Source: Neurospora tetraspora (Eukaryota > Ascomycota > Sordariomycetes > Sordariales > Sordariaceae). From it: a stretch of DNA of 64,000 nucleotides. The notes under the pieces were generated by a model, which had not been told where the DNA came from, searched no databases, and worked only from the letters and a program-made list of their open reading frames with translations. The translations under genes were made by a program, and so were the position numbers. Where the stretch lies: assembly GCF_033439725.1 (NCBI RefSeq), contig NW_026944390.1, positions 2,728,001-2,792,000 on the forward strand, in the 5' to 3' direction. Below are positions 55,169 through 64,000 of this stretch, one piece after another. Numbering within the stretch: position 1 is the stretch's first letter; every line of letters begins with the position of its first letter.

Positions 55169-56957
55169 ATGCGCGGCGACACCCGCGACCTCGTCGACAC
55201 CCTAACGGACGGCATCAAGGGCCTCGACGTCCGCGTTGTCGAGAACCCAGACAGCACCATTGCCAAGCGGGCTCACTACGCCCCACCTTGGGCAGATGTC
55301 AGCATCATCGGCATCGCTGGTAGTTCGGGGTCTGGCAAGTCGACGCTGTCTCAGGCCATTGTTAAGAAGTTGAACCTGCCGTGGGTGGTCATTTTGTCCA
55401 TCGACTCTTTTTACAAGAGCTTGGATCCGGAGGCGAGCAGGAGGGCGTTTAGGAATGAGTATGATTTTGATTCGCCCGAGGTAGGTTTAAGTCTGGTGTA
55501 AAACTCATAGGTTGGGAAACAGATGTTGACATGTGTGTCTAGGCATTGGACTTTGATGTCCTGGTAGAACGGTTGCAGGATCTCAAGGCTGGGTAAGTTT
55601 CACAGTTGAGGAATCAAGGTGGTGCAAGTGGACGTACGAGATGCTCATTCATTATCTGTGTAGCAAGCGTGCAGAGATTCCTGTTTACTCGTTTGAGAAA
55701 CATGCTCGTCTCGACCGTACTACCGCCATTTACTCGCCACACGTCCTCATTCTCGAGGGTATCTTTGCTCTCTATGATCCTAGAGTTCTTGAACTACTGG
55801 ATATGAAGGTATGCAACTCCACGCAAGACAGTTGGAGTCAACACATGCTAACCTCAAGTCAGATCTTCTGTGAGGCTGATGCCGACACTTGTCTCTCGCG
55901 AAGAAGTGGGTTTCCCGTTGATCTTGGTGGCCGTTCATGTTCTAACCAAGTACCACAGTTTTGCGTGATGTGAAGGATCGTGGTCGCGACGTTGACGGCA
56001 TCATCAAGCAATGGTTTAACTATGTCAAGCCCAACTTTGAAAAGGTGAGAGAGACTCCCATGTAATCCCCCTTTACCCCTTTACCAAGAACCTCACTAAC
56101 ACATGCCAGTTCGTCGACCCCCAACGAAAGGTCGCCGACATCATTGTCCCCCGCGGTGTCGAAAACCACGTGGCTATGAGTAAGTCTACCTTTCAAACCC
56201 CATCCATCTCCCTGACAACACGAACCTAACATTTTCAACAGCCATGGTAACCCAATTCATCCAACAAAAACTCGTCGAAAAGTCCAAACGCCACCGGGCC
56301 GCCCTGACCCGTCTCGAGTCTCAAGCCCGCCACCAGCCGCTCTCCAACAAAGTCGTCTTCCTCGACCAGACCCCGCAGCTGCGCGGCATGAACACCCTCA
56401 TCCACGACATCGACACCTCCAAGGAGGACTTTATCTTCTACTTCAACCGCTTCACCACCCTGCTCATCGAAAAGGCCATGGATAACATCCCCTTTGCATC
56501 CACAACCATCACGACTCCCTTGAACAGGGAATACGCCGGCCTCAAACCGCGGGGCGAAGTCTCAGCCGTCGTTGTCCTGCGCGGCGGCGCCGCTTTGGAA
56601 GCCGGTCTCAAGCGCGTGCTACCGGACTGCAAGACCGGCCGCGTCCTGATCCAGAGTAACATGCGCACCGGCGAGCCGGAATTGCATTACCTGGCGCTGC
56701 CGAAGGACATTGCGGAGCACGAGGCGGTGTTGTTGCTGGATGCGCAGATGAGCAGTGGCGGATCGGCCCTTATGGCGGTGCAGGTCCTGGTTGATCATGG
56801 GGTCAAGATGGATCGGATTGTGCTGGCGACGTACAGCGCGGGGAGGTTGGGACTGCATCGGCTGACGACGGTGTTTCCGGAGGTTACGGTGGTGGTGGGG
56901 AATGTGATTCAGGATGTTGAGGAGAGGTGGGTTGAGAAGAGGTATTTCCGCTGTTAG
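55169..56957 (+). CDS. URK1: Uridine kinase with UPRT-like C-terminal domain
   Basis: Seven exons (55169-55480, 55543-55592, 55664-55808, 55863-55905, 55959-56044, 56110-56179, 56242-56957) encode 473 aa. The N-terminal half is uridine/cytidine kinase of pyrimidine salvage. It shows Walker A GSSGSGKST at 51-59, SIDSFYKSL, EYDFDSPEALDFD across intron 1, VLILEGIFAL, and RRILRDVKDRGRD across intron 4. The C-terminal half resembles uracil phosphoribosyltransferase (LNREYAGLKPRG, VLRGGAALE, AQMSSGGSALMA). Its PRPP loop reads DAQMSSGGSA rather than the canonical DPMLATGGS form, suggesting a regulatory rather than catalytic domain, as thought for yeast Urk1. All introns are 53-71 nt and keep frame. 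Confidence 0.93.
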
Positions 56958-57675
56958 ATGGTGACATTGGATTGGAAGTATTTTGTCAAGTTGTTTGCAT
57001 AGTTCTTTTGTGTGGTTTACTAGGTGTTGGTGTTGTAGCATGGGCCTGGCGTATACGGAATGGAGTCTAGCAATGTACTCGAAGGAGTTGATGTCTGAAT
57101 TTGGATGTCCAGCCGGCAACCGTGCCGAGTATGCGGATGATTTACACGTACGTGATGGTGAGACGGACCAGGTGTTGTGGTGGTCACCCCTAATTGATAT
57201 CTGGAATATTCTAACTAATCCAACCCTAACCCCATCTGACATTGGATGAACTCGAAAGCAGGTTGGGGACCGTTCGGGAGAATCCACCCAAGTGCGGGGC
57301 GTATGCAGGGTGCACTTTTCAGCTGAGGGCAGTGACAGGGTGACAGGCCATCTCGCTGTACTCGAAAGGGACAATCAAGCCGCCAACCATGATCAAAGAC
57401 AGCAATGGAAAGTGTGCGACAACAGAAGACGTCAGCGGGCCGACTTGTATGAGAATCACTTCTTCTTGTCTCGACTTTTCTTCCTCAAAGCCTTCCTTCT
57501 CTGTTGTCGGCACTAACATTTAACACTGCACTGACTGCAACACCAACACCAACAATCGCGATATCCACTCCAAGCGCGTTATCGCAGATTGGGCATTGAC
57601 GTCATACCAAAGCAGCAGCAGAAGTAAAAAGACGACGGACAGCAAGACCGCAGGCGACGTCGACATTGCGAAACA
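56958..57675. other. Intergenic region and NDE1 promoter
   Basis: This holds the URK1 3' UTR and NDE1 promoter. No recognisable gene, repeat or RNA was found. Confidence 0.5.
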
Positions 57676-59838
57676 ATGCTGCGCACATATCGAGTTGCGC
57701 GGGCTTCCGGGCTTTCAGGTCTGCGAGGAGGTATTCCTACAGCTCCTCGAGGAACGCGACAGTTGTTCACCAAACCACCACAACACCCCGCGAAGCCCAA
57801 AACAAAGAGCCTCGAACTACGCCGGCCTGACCAAGTTCGCCAATTATCGGGGAAACCACTACCACGAACCCAGTCGACACTCCTCAACTTTGGGTACCGC
57901 ACCGCTGCTTGGTTCGGAAGCTCCATCGCGTTCGTCGGCCTCGGCTTCGTCGCCTTCTTCCTCTACGATGCCTCGACCTACAGCTCCCACGCGACAAACC
58001 AGGGCGATATTGCTATCTCCAAGCTCGCCCTAAACCCTCGCCGAGGAGGCCCCAAGAACCTACCGATCCTCGAAATATTCCTCGACGACGACGATGATGA
58101 AGAGAAGAAGAAACACAAGGACAAGCCTAGGCTGGTCATCCTGGGTGGAGGCTGGGGCAGTGTTGCTCTCCTCAAGGAGCTCAACCCAGATAACTACCAT
58201 GTCACCGTCATCTCCCCGGCCAACTACTTCCTCTTCACGCCCATGCTGCCCTCCGCAACCGTGGGAACACTCGAGCTCAAGTCCTTGGTTGAGCCCATCC
58301 GCAACATCATCAACCGAGTCAAGGGCCACTACGTCCGTGCCACCGCCGAAGACGTTGACTTCTCCTCCCGCCTGGTCGAGGTATCTCAAAAGGACCCCCG
58401 TGGCAACGAAGTGCGCTTCTACGTTCCCTACGACAAGCTCGTCATTGCCGTCGGCTCGACTACCAACCCTCACGGTGTCAAGGGTCTTGAGAACTGCCAC
58501 TTCCTCAAAGACATCAACGACGCCCGCCAGATCCGCAACAAGATCATCCAAAACCTCGAACTCTCCTGCCTACCCACCACCTCCGACGAGGAGCGCAAGC
58601 GTTTGTTGTCCTTTGTCGTCTGCGGCGGCGGTCCCACCGGTGTCGAGTTCGCCGCCGAGCTCTTCGACCTTCTCAACGAGGACTTGACTTTGCACTTCCC
58701 TCGTCTCCTCCGCAACGAGATCTCCGTCCACCTCATCCAATCCCGCGACCACATCCTCAACACCTACGATGAAGCCGTATCCAAGTACGCCGAAGACCGC
58801 TTCTCGCGCGACCAAGTCGACGTGCTAGTCAACTCGCGCGTAGCCGAAGTCCGTCCCGAGTCCATCCTCTTCACGCAGACGGGCCCTGATGGAAAGACAA
58901 CCGTGACCAAGGAGCTCCCCATGGGTTTCTGCCTCTGGTCGACGGGCGTCGCGCAAGCCGAGTTCTGCAAGCGTATCTCCCGCCAACTCGGTCCCGCCCA
59001 AACAAACCACCACGCCCTCGAGACCGACACGCACCTCCGCCTCAACGGCACCCCCCTAAGCGACGTATACGCCATCGGGTAAGGGCTCTTTTCTATCGTC
59101 CAATAAATAGAAGTTTATTACTAATTCTTATATAGCGACTGTGCCACCGTCCAGAATAACGTGGCCGACCACATCATCACCTTTGTCCGCAACCTCGCCT
59201 GGAAGCACGGTCAGGACCCCGAAAAGCTCGAGCTGCACTTCTCCGACTGGCGCACCGTCGCGCAGCAGGTCAAGAAACGGTTCCCCCAAGCTGCCGCCCA
59301 CTTGAAGCGACTCGACAAGCTCTTCGAGGAATACGACAAGGACCAAAACGGTACTCTAGACTTTGGCGAGCTGCGCGAGCTGCTGAAGCAAATAGATAAC
59401 AAACTCACCTCCCTCCCCGCCACCGCGCAGCGCGCCCATCAACAGGGACAGTACCTAGCGCACAAGTTCAACAAGCTTGCGCGCGCGGCGCCAGGGCTCA
59501 AGGCAAATGAGATCTCAGAGGGGGACCTGGATGCGGCGGTGTACAAGGCGTTTGAGTATAGGCATTTGGGCAGTTTGGCGTATATTGGGAACTCGGCCGT
59601 GTTTGATTGGGGAGATGGGTGGAATTTCTCCGGCGGGCTGTGGGCGGTTTATGCGTGGAGGAGCATTTATTTTACGCAGAGTGTGAGTTTGAGGACGAGA
59701 GTACTTATGGCAATGGACTGGGCCAAGAGAGCCTTGTTTGGACGCGGTAAGTTCAACCCGAGGAAAGAAAGGTGTGTGATGATGAGTGTGAATCGTGTTG
59801 CTAACGAGGTTTGAAATGCAGACTTGATGAGCTTCTAA
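57676..59838 (+). CDS. nde-1: External calcium-binding mitochondrial NAD(P)H dehydrogenase
   Basis: Three exons (57676-59078, 59136-59746, 59822-59838) encode 676 aa. This type II enzyme passes electrons from cytosolic NAD(P)H to ubiquinone at the outer face of the inner membrane without pumping protons. It has an Arg-rich presequence, then one hydrophobic segment (SSIAFVGLGFVAFFLY, about 80-97) that anchors it. The FAD-binding motif is LVILGGGWGSVALLKEL and the NAD(P)H motif is VVCGGGPTGVEFAAEL. An insertion in the second half carries a complete EF-hand loop DKDQNGTLDFGE (535-546), the mark of the calcium-dependent fungal/plant form and absent from yeast Nde1. The last exon adds only DLMSF. 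Spacing and length fit Neurospora NDE1. Confidence 0.94.
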
Positions 59839-60502
59839 ACCGACTAACTACCGATCCTTTCTTTCGATGACGTAAAACGGTCTTCGACATTATAAGAAGG
59901 CAGGCAGGGAGGGAGCTGAGCGGGAAAGCGAGCGGACGAGTTACCTTTTTTCGTCTTGACTTGAGCTACTTGGCGGCTGTTGTCGTTTCTCTGTTACATT
60001 ATACCTTCACCTCGACCTTTTACAAAGTCATGCATGATCCTTTTTGCTATTCATTACGTTTGCACTCTCCTAGACGTGGAGTTGAGAGGCAGCAGCAGTT
60101 ATCTTACTAAAAGCAAGAGCCAAAGACTAAAACTAGATTATAAATAAACCTTAATGCTATGTTGTTTCATGGCAACTTAATGTTCAATGCCGTGTCGTTT
60201 GATATGTCGATTGTCTGGTCAGAATCTTCATTCAACAGGAGCAATGTCTGTCTCCCAAGCGGTAGCAGACTAGTTCTAGATAGGAGTGATGCAGTGGTGC
60301 CTGGAAATAGCAAGCTGGATACCTGGCGAAAATACGCCCTAGTTCTATTTCGTAACTCTTATCATATCACCCCTTATCAACAATAAGCCCACACACAACC
60401 AAGTTACAATCACATCCGCCCTCGAGAGCGAAGTCTAATGTATATAGTTTCCTCTATCTCTACCTGTGACAACCATATCCCCAGGTCTAGACTTAATTCC
60501 CA
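59839..60502. other. Convergent intergenic region
   Basis: It contains 3' UTRs of NDE1 and of the ABC gene. A 75-codon frame at 60159-60386 has no recognisable content. Confidence 0.5.
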
Positions 60503-62557
60503 TCAATTAACCCCCCAAACCTCCCCCCACCGCCTACTACTAACCCTCAACGGGCCATCCAACCTCCCAAACCTCGCCTCCTCCCCACTACTCGCCTCGG
60601 GCAAACACACCCACTCCCTCACGCAATCGGGAACCTCCTCCTTGATATGGCTGATACAAATCAACGCTTGCTGATCCGTCAATCCATGCACCTTCACCTT
60701 GCCTTGCACAGCTTGCTCGCTGTCTACCACCTCTAGAGGGGCTACCGAAATACCCTTGGCATTGGGAGAGGGAGAGGGAGTAGGGGTAGAAACAGTGGAT
60801 GACGCAAATGTCTTGCTCTCGCCGTGGATCAAAAAGAGCATACATTTATCCCTCACCGCGTCGTCCATCCCGCTGAAAGCCTCGTCTAGAACGACGATGT
60901 CGGGGTTTTTGACGATAGCTCTCAAAAAGAGGAGAAGGCGTTGGGAGGAGAAGGGTATCTCGCCGAATTGGTAATCTTTTGCCCATTTTAGGCTTGCTTC
61001 ATCGGCCTCCACCTGTGCAAGTTCGACGGGTGTATGCTGCGAACGTTTCGCGAAAGAAGGGTTAAGTTCGTGCGCGAACCACGACAGCGTAGCGTCCACT
61101 TTTTCGGTAGCCTCGGGCGTGAGTTTGGGGACAGAAGAGAAAGTGTCGGCCCATGCGGACTCGAGAACAGACCGGACCGTCAACCGGCGAGGCATATACT
61201 GATGGATTTCGGGCGAGGAATGGCCGACGCGGGATTGGATGTCCCAGAAGGTTAGAGGCCTCTGGCCGGAGCCAGGCTCGGGCAGCCGGGACCGCCCGAA
61301 GAGTTTGATGGGGAGGGAGTAAGTCTGTGGGTGGTCGGAGCAGAGTAAAGAGACGATGGTGGTTTTTCCGGAGCCATTGGGACCGAAGACGCCCCAGCGG
61401 GAACCGCGGCGGACGGTCCAGTGCAGACCTAAAGGCCAGTTGCCGAGAACGGTTTTGGTGCCGTAGCGGACGGTGACGCCGGACATTTGGACTAGGGGTT
61501 CTTTTTCTTCTTCTTTTTCGGGAGAGGGGACAGGGGAGTCGATGATGGGTGCTTGGTTAGTCGGGGAGTGGGTAAGTTCCTCGGCTAGTCCCTCGCCCTT
61601 GATACCATCCTTCGTCAAGGTACGGCCGATGTCGATAAGAGCATGAACAGGCATCGTCTCGTCTTCAGATAACCCGCCCTTCCACACCCCGCGCACGTAA
61701 GCCCTCAACCCATCCAACACCGTCCCCCTCTCGCCCATCGCGCCCACCTGGCTGTCTGTCCGCAGATACACCAAGTGCGTGATCCACTCCGGTAAGGGGT
61801 CCTGCGGTCTCGCGGCCAGTACTAGTCTCGGACTCTTCTTCTCCGCTAGACTTTCCAGTAAGGGGCTCAAGCCCGCTACCGTAGCCGGATCTAGCCCCAT
61901 GAACGGTTCATCTAGCAATAACACCTCCGGGTCCGTGAACAACGCCCTGGCAATCCGAGCCCTCCGGCCTTGCCCGTTGGAAAGGAAAGACACGGGAAGA
62001 TCCAGCAAGGTATCCAACCTGAGATCAACCACCACCCGCTCAAAGAGCTCCGGATCAACGCGATACTCCCCCGGCATCGAAGTCGGGTTTAGTTCCGTGT
62101 TCCCCAACAACCAATCCCTCACCGAAAAATCCGTCTGTTCCCTGTGACTTTCATATCTAGCGGAGATGTACGTCGACGCCGCTGCCCCTAAGCCCCCGGA
62201 CGTGGAGGTGGCGTCGAACCCGACATACTGAATCGCCTTGGCTGGGTTTCCTCGCAAGCGGGAGGGCACGTCTTCCGTTGAAAGATAGGGAAAGGAGCGA
62301 GCGGTGGGCGGGAAGCAGAGGTATTGGCCGCGGAGGAGCTGGAGAAGCGTGGTCTTGCCGGATTGGGAGGGGCCGAGGATGGCCCAGTTGTGCGGGGAGG
62401 AGGGGTGGGAGGGCAGGTCGAGGGTGAGGTTGCTGAAGAGGGGTGGGTTGGGGTGGCTGTGAGAAGGATGGGAGGAGGGTTGGTGGCGGTAGAAGGTGCC
62501 GTTGGTGATGCGTATTATGGGGGGACGGACGGTGATCCCTGGTGGTGGGAAGCGCAT
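60503..62557 (-). CDS. Soluble twin-ABC ATPase (YDR061W/ModF-like)
   Basis: This is a single-exon gene of 684 aa from the ATG at 62557; an in-frame ATG 42 nt upstream (62599) is also possible. There are two ABC ATPase domains and no membrane helices, as in yeast YDR061W and bacterial ModF. Domain 1 has Walker A GPSQSGKTT, signature LSNGQGRRARIARAL and Walker B VLLLDEPFMGLD. Domain 2 has Walker A GPNGSGKTT, a weak signature (IPFSSQRLLLFLRAI) and Walker B IVVLDEAFSGMD. The linker is Pro/Glu-rich. Near the C-terminus a Ser/Thr/Pro repeat (TPTPSPSP) interrupts domain 2. The function is unknown. It diverges from UMP1. Confidence 0.9.
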   Translation of the reverse strand: MRFPPPGITVRPPIIRITNGTFYRHQPSSHPSHSHPNPPLFSNLTLDLPSHPSSPHNWAILGPSQSGKTTLLQLLRGQYLCFPPTARSFPYLSTEDVPSRLRGNPAKAIQYVGFDATSTSGGLGAAASTYISARYESHREQTDFSVRDWLLGNTELNPTSMPGEYRVDPELFERVVVDLRLDTLLDLPVSFLSNGQGRRARIARALFTDPEVLLLDEPFMGLDPATVAGLSPLLESLAEKKSPRLVLAARPQDPLPEWITHLVYLRTDSQVGAMGERGTVLDGLRAYVRGVWKGGLSEDETMPVHALIDIGRTLTKDGIKGEGLAEELTHSPTNQAPIIDSPVPSPEKEEEKEPLVQMSGVTVRYGTKTVLGNWPLGLHWTVRRGSRWGVFGPNGSGKTTIVSLLCSDHPQTYSLPIKLFGRSRLPEPGSGQRPLTFWDIQSRVGHSSPEIHQYMPRRLTVRSVLESAWADTFSSVPKLTPEATEKVDATLSWFAHELNPSFAKRSQHTPVELAQVEADEASLKWAKDYQFGEIPFSSQRLLLFLRAIVKNPDIVVLDEAFSGMDDAVRDKCMLFLIHGESKTFASSTVSTPTPSPSPNAKGISVAPLEVVDSEQAVQGKVKVHGLTDQQALICISHIKEEVPDCVREWVCLPEASSGEEARFGRLDGPLRVSSRRWGEVWGVN

Positions 62558-63182
62558 TTTGTGTTGAGATTTAGAACTTGGATGTGCCGGACATCTCAAG
62601 TGACCATCTCAGATGAAGTCGGGAATATATAAGTGAAGAGTGACTGTGACATTACTCATCAGGACTTCATAGCCGACCATCTGACTAGCGGACGAGTAGT
62701 TGGAGATGTTGATACGTAGAGGTCGGGAATAAGAAGCGACGTCGGAGTTAATTACATTATTAATACGGTATTGCCCTGTAATGACAATGACAAGTGACAC
62801 CGGGGAGCCTGGCAGCCCGGAGACACCCACCCACCCCGCTAGCGTCTGGGGTACGTACCGCCCAGCCCGCTGCACCCACCTGCCGCCGCCGCCCAGTGAC
62901 AACAGCCCTGCCGCCGCCTGCGACAACAGCGGGCAGGTGAACGCGGAAGCTGCTTGGAGCCTTGACGTTGACAGCCTTCCACTTCCATCTTCCATTCCTC
63001 ATTCCAGCCTCAACACCAACCTCGAACAACGAACCACGACTTCATTTCTTGCGATACCCAATAGCAAATCCAGCGCTAGAGATACCATCCCAGTCGCACA
63101 ACCAAACAAGTTTAATCCTCTCCAACCTAAACAAACAATACGTAATCAACACCGCCGCCTAGCTTAAGAGCAAACCGTCAAG
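62558..63182. promoter_or_regulatory. Divergent promoter between the ABC ATPase gene and UMP1
   Basis: About 625 bp between start codons holds both promoters. A 128-codon plus-strand frame (62781-63167) overlaps the UMP1 leader and shows no recognisable domain. Confidence 0.5.
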
Positions 63183-63838
63183 ATGGTAAGCTATCACCCC
63201 TCCATCAACAGCACACCATCAACGCAACATCACCAGTCGCCTCCTCTTCTAAGAGTGCCTTCTGTTCCATTCCCAGCTTCCACGCCCACCGTTCCCCCCT
63301 CTACCCCTTCTAAACGGTCATACTAACGCCCAGTTACCAGTCCCTCCGCATCGTCCCCGCCGACTCCCACACCACAACCTTCACCCACCTGCGCTCCATC
63401 GCCGCCCCCTCCGCCCCGGGGCTCCACGACACCCTCCGCTCCGGCCTCGCCCCGAACCCGCTCGACTCCGTCTCCTCCTCTTCTGGCGCCTCCACCGCCT
63501 CAGCAGTCCCCATCTCCTCGCACCCCCTCGAATCGCGCCTCAAGCAATGGGAAGCCACGCGCGAAGCCTTGCGCATGGAGACTCTTCGCCGCACCTTTGG
63601 CATGGCGGAGCCTATCCGCAGACAGATGGAGTTGAAGATTGTTCGGGATGGGGAGTGGAAGCCGCTTGCTCTTGGCGGAAGTGTGGGAACGCTCGGTGGA
63701 ATGGGAAATGTGCATGAGGAGATTCTGATGGGACGGGATGGGGATATCACGTGGGAGGATGTGTTTACGGGCGAGGAGGGGAGGGCGGAGGTGAGCGTGC
63801 AGGAGGAGATGGAGAGGAAGTTGAGGATTTCGGCTTAG
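63183..63838 (+). CDS. UMP1: Proteasome maturation factor UMP1
   Basis: Two coding exons encode 166 aa. The first contributes only the ATG (63183-63185), followed at once by a GTAAGC donor. The 155-nt intron has a perfect TACTAAC branch point (63321-63327) and ends at AG 63339-63340. The second exon (63341-63838) begins SLRIVPADSHTTTF, matching the Ump1 N-terminus (NIVPQDT in yeast). It continues with the family core HPLESRLKQWEATREALRM, then FGMAEPIRRQMELKIV, GSVGTLGGMGNVHEEIL and DITWEDVFTGEE. Ump1 is a chaperone trapped inside nascent 20S proteasomes and degraded on completion. An upstream AG at 63332-63333 is too near the branch point and out of frame. Confidence 0.93.
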
Positions 63839-64000
63839 GCTTGGTTGGGGCTGAACAAGGCACGTTGATGGATAGGTTGAATGGGTTATGGCCACGGCAT
63901 GCTAGAGCTGGAACACACAAGAACTCGACAACGGAATACGACTGCGATTAGACATCAGCTCCCCACACGTTCCACGTTTTGCAGGTTTATTATGCCATGG
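63839..64000. other. UMP1 3' region to window end
   Basis: No further feature is visible before the window ends. Confidence 0.5.

Noticed and set aside
62781-63167. 128-codon frame before UMP1
   Set aside because: It lies in the divergent promoter and UMP1 leader, with a low-complexity translation; no support for a gene.
1-64000. tRNA genes or CRISPR array
   Set aside because: No cloverleaf with a B-box-like GGTTCGAATCC was found, and repeats present are transposon LTRs or minisatellites without regular spacers.

Overview
This window comes from a filamentous ascomycete, most likely a sordariomycete related to Neurospora or Podospora. The genes are compact, with short GT..AG introns, and the protein set is typically fungal. 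Two large blocks (about 1-9.48 kb and 39.1-53.9 kb) are AT-rich, have few CpA dinucleotides, and contain transposon frames full of TAA/TAG stops and Asp-to-Asn changes. That is the signature of repeat-induced point mutation (RIP). No species can be named from the sequence alone.

Layout. (1) 1-9478: the 3' end of a RIP-mutated Ty1/copia element (+ strand), whose 3' LTR was hit by a complete Ty3/gypsy chromovirus (1262-9478, - strand, two 289-bp LTRs, 5-bp target duplication). (2) 9.5-31.7 kb: conserved housekeeping genes. These are a cyclopropane-fatty-acid-synthase-like methyltransferase, REX4 (-), the MYST acetyltransferase ESA1 (+), a PLP aminotransferase (+), a large disordered RGG-tailed protein (-), ATP synthase subunit f (-), complex I 21-kDa/NDUFS4 subunit (+) and GID8 (-). 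(3) 32.5-38.9 kb: an accessory block with a HET-domain gene, a short-chain dehydrogenase and the decayed 3' end of a reducing polyketide synthase. (4) 38971-54034: a pogo-like (DDE_1) DNA transposon with inverted ends and TA duplications, split by a second complete gypsy chromovirus (41020-52336, + strand, two 358-bp LTRs). Both are heavily RIP-mutated. (5) 54.0-64 kb: housekeeping genes again. These are uridine kinase/UPRT-like URK1, external calcium-binding NAD(P)H dehydrogenase NDE1, a soluble twin-ABC ATPase (-) and proteasome assembly factor UMP1.

Functional links. Three genes serve mitochondrial respiration: ATP synthase f and the complex I 21-kDa subunit share one divergent promoter, and NDE1 feeds cytosolic NAD(P)H electrons into the same chain. 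GID8 and UMP1 belong to ubiquitin-proteasome work. REX4 and ESA1 form another divergent pair. The HET/SDR/PKS block looks like the remains of a secondary-metabolite or allorecognition island beside a transposon nest; the PKS fragment is truncated, frameshifted and has lost the phosphopantetheine serine of its carrier domain.

Exon borders were set by hand from splice signals, reading frame and family conservation. No tRNA, rRNA or CRISPR array was seen.
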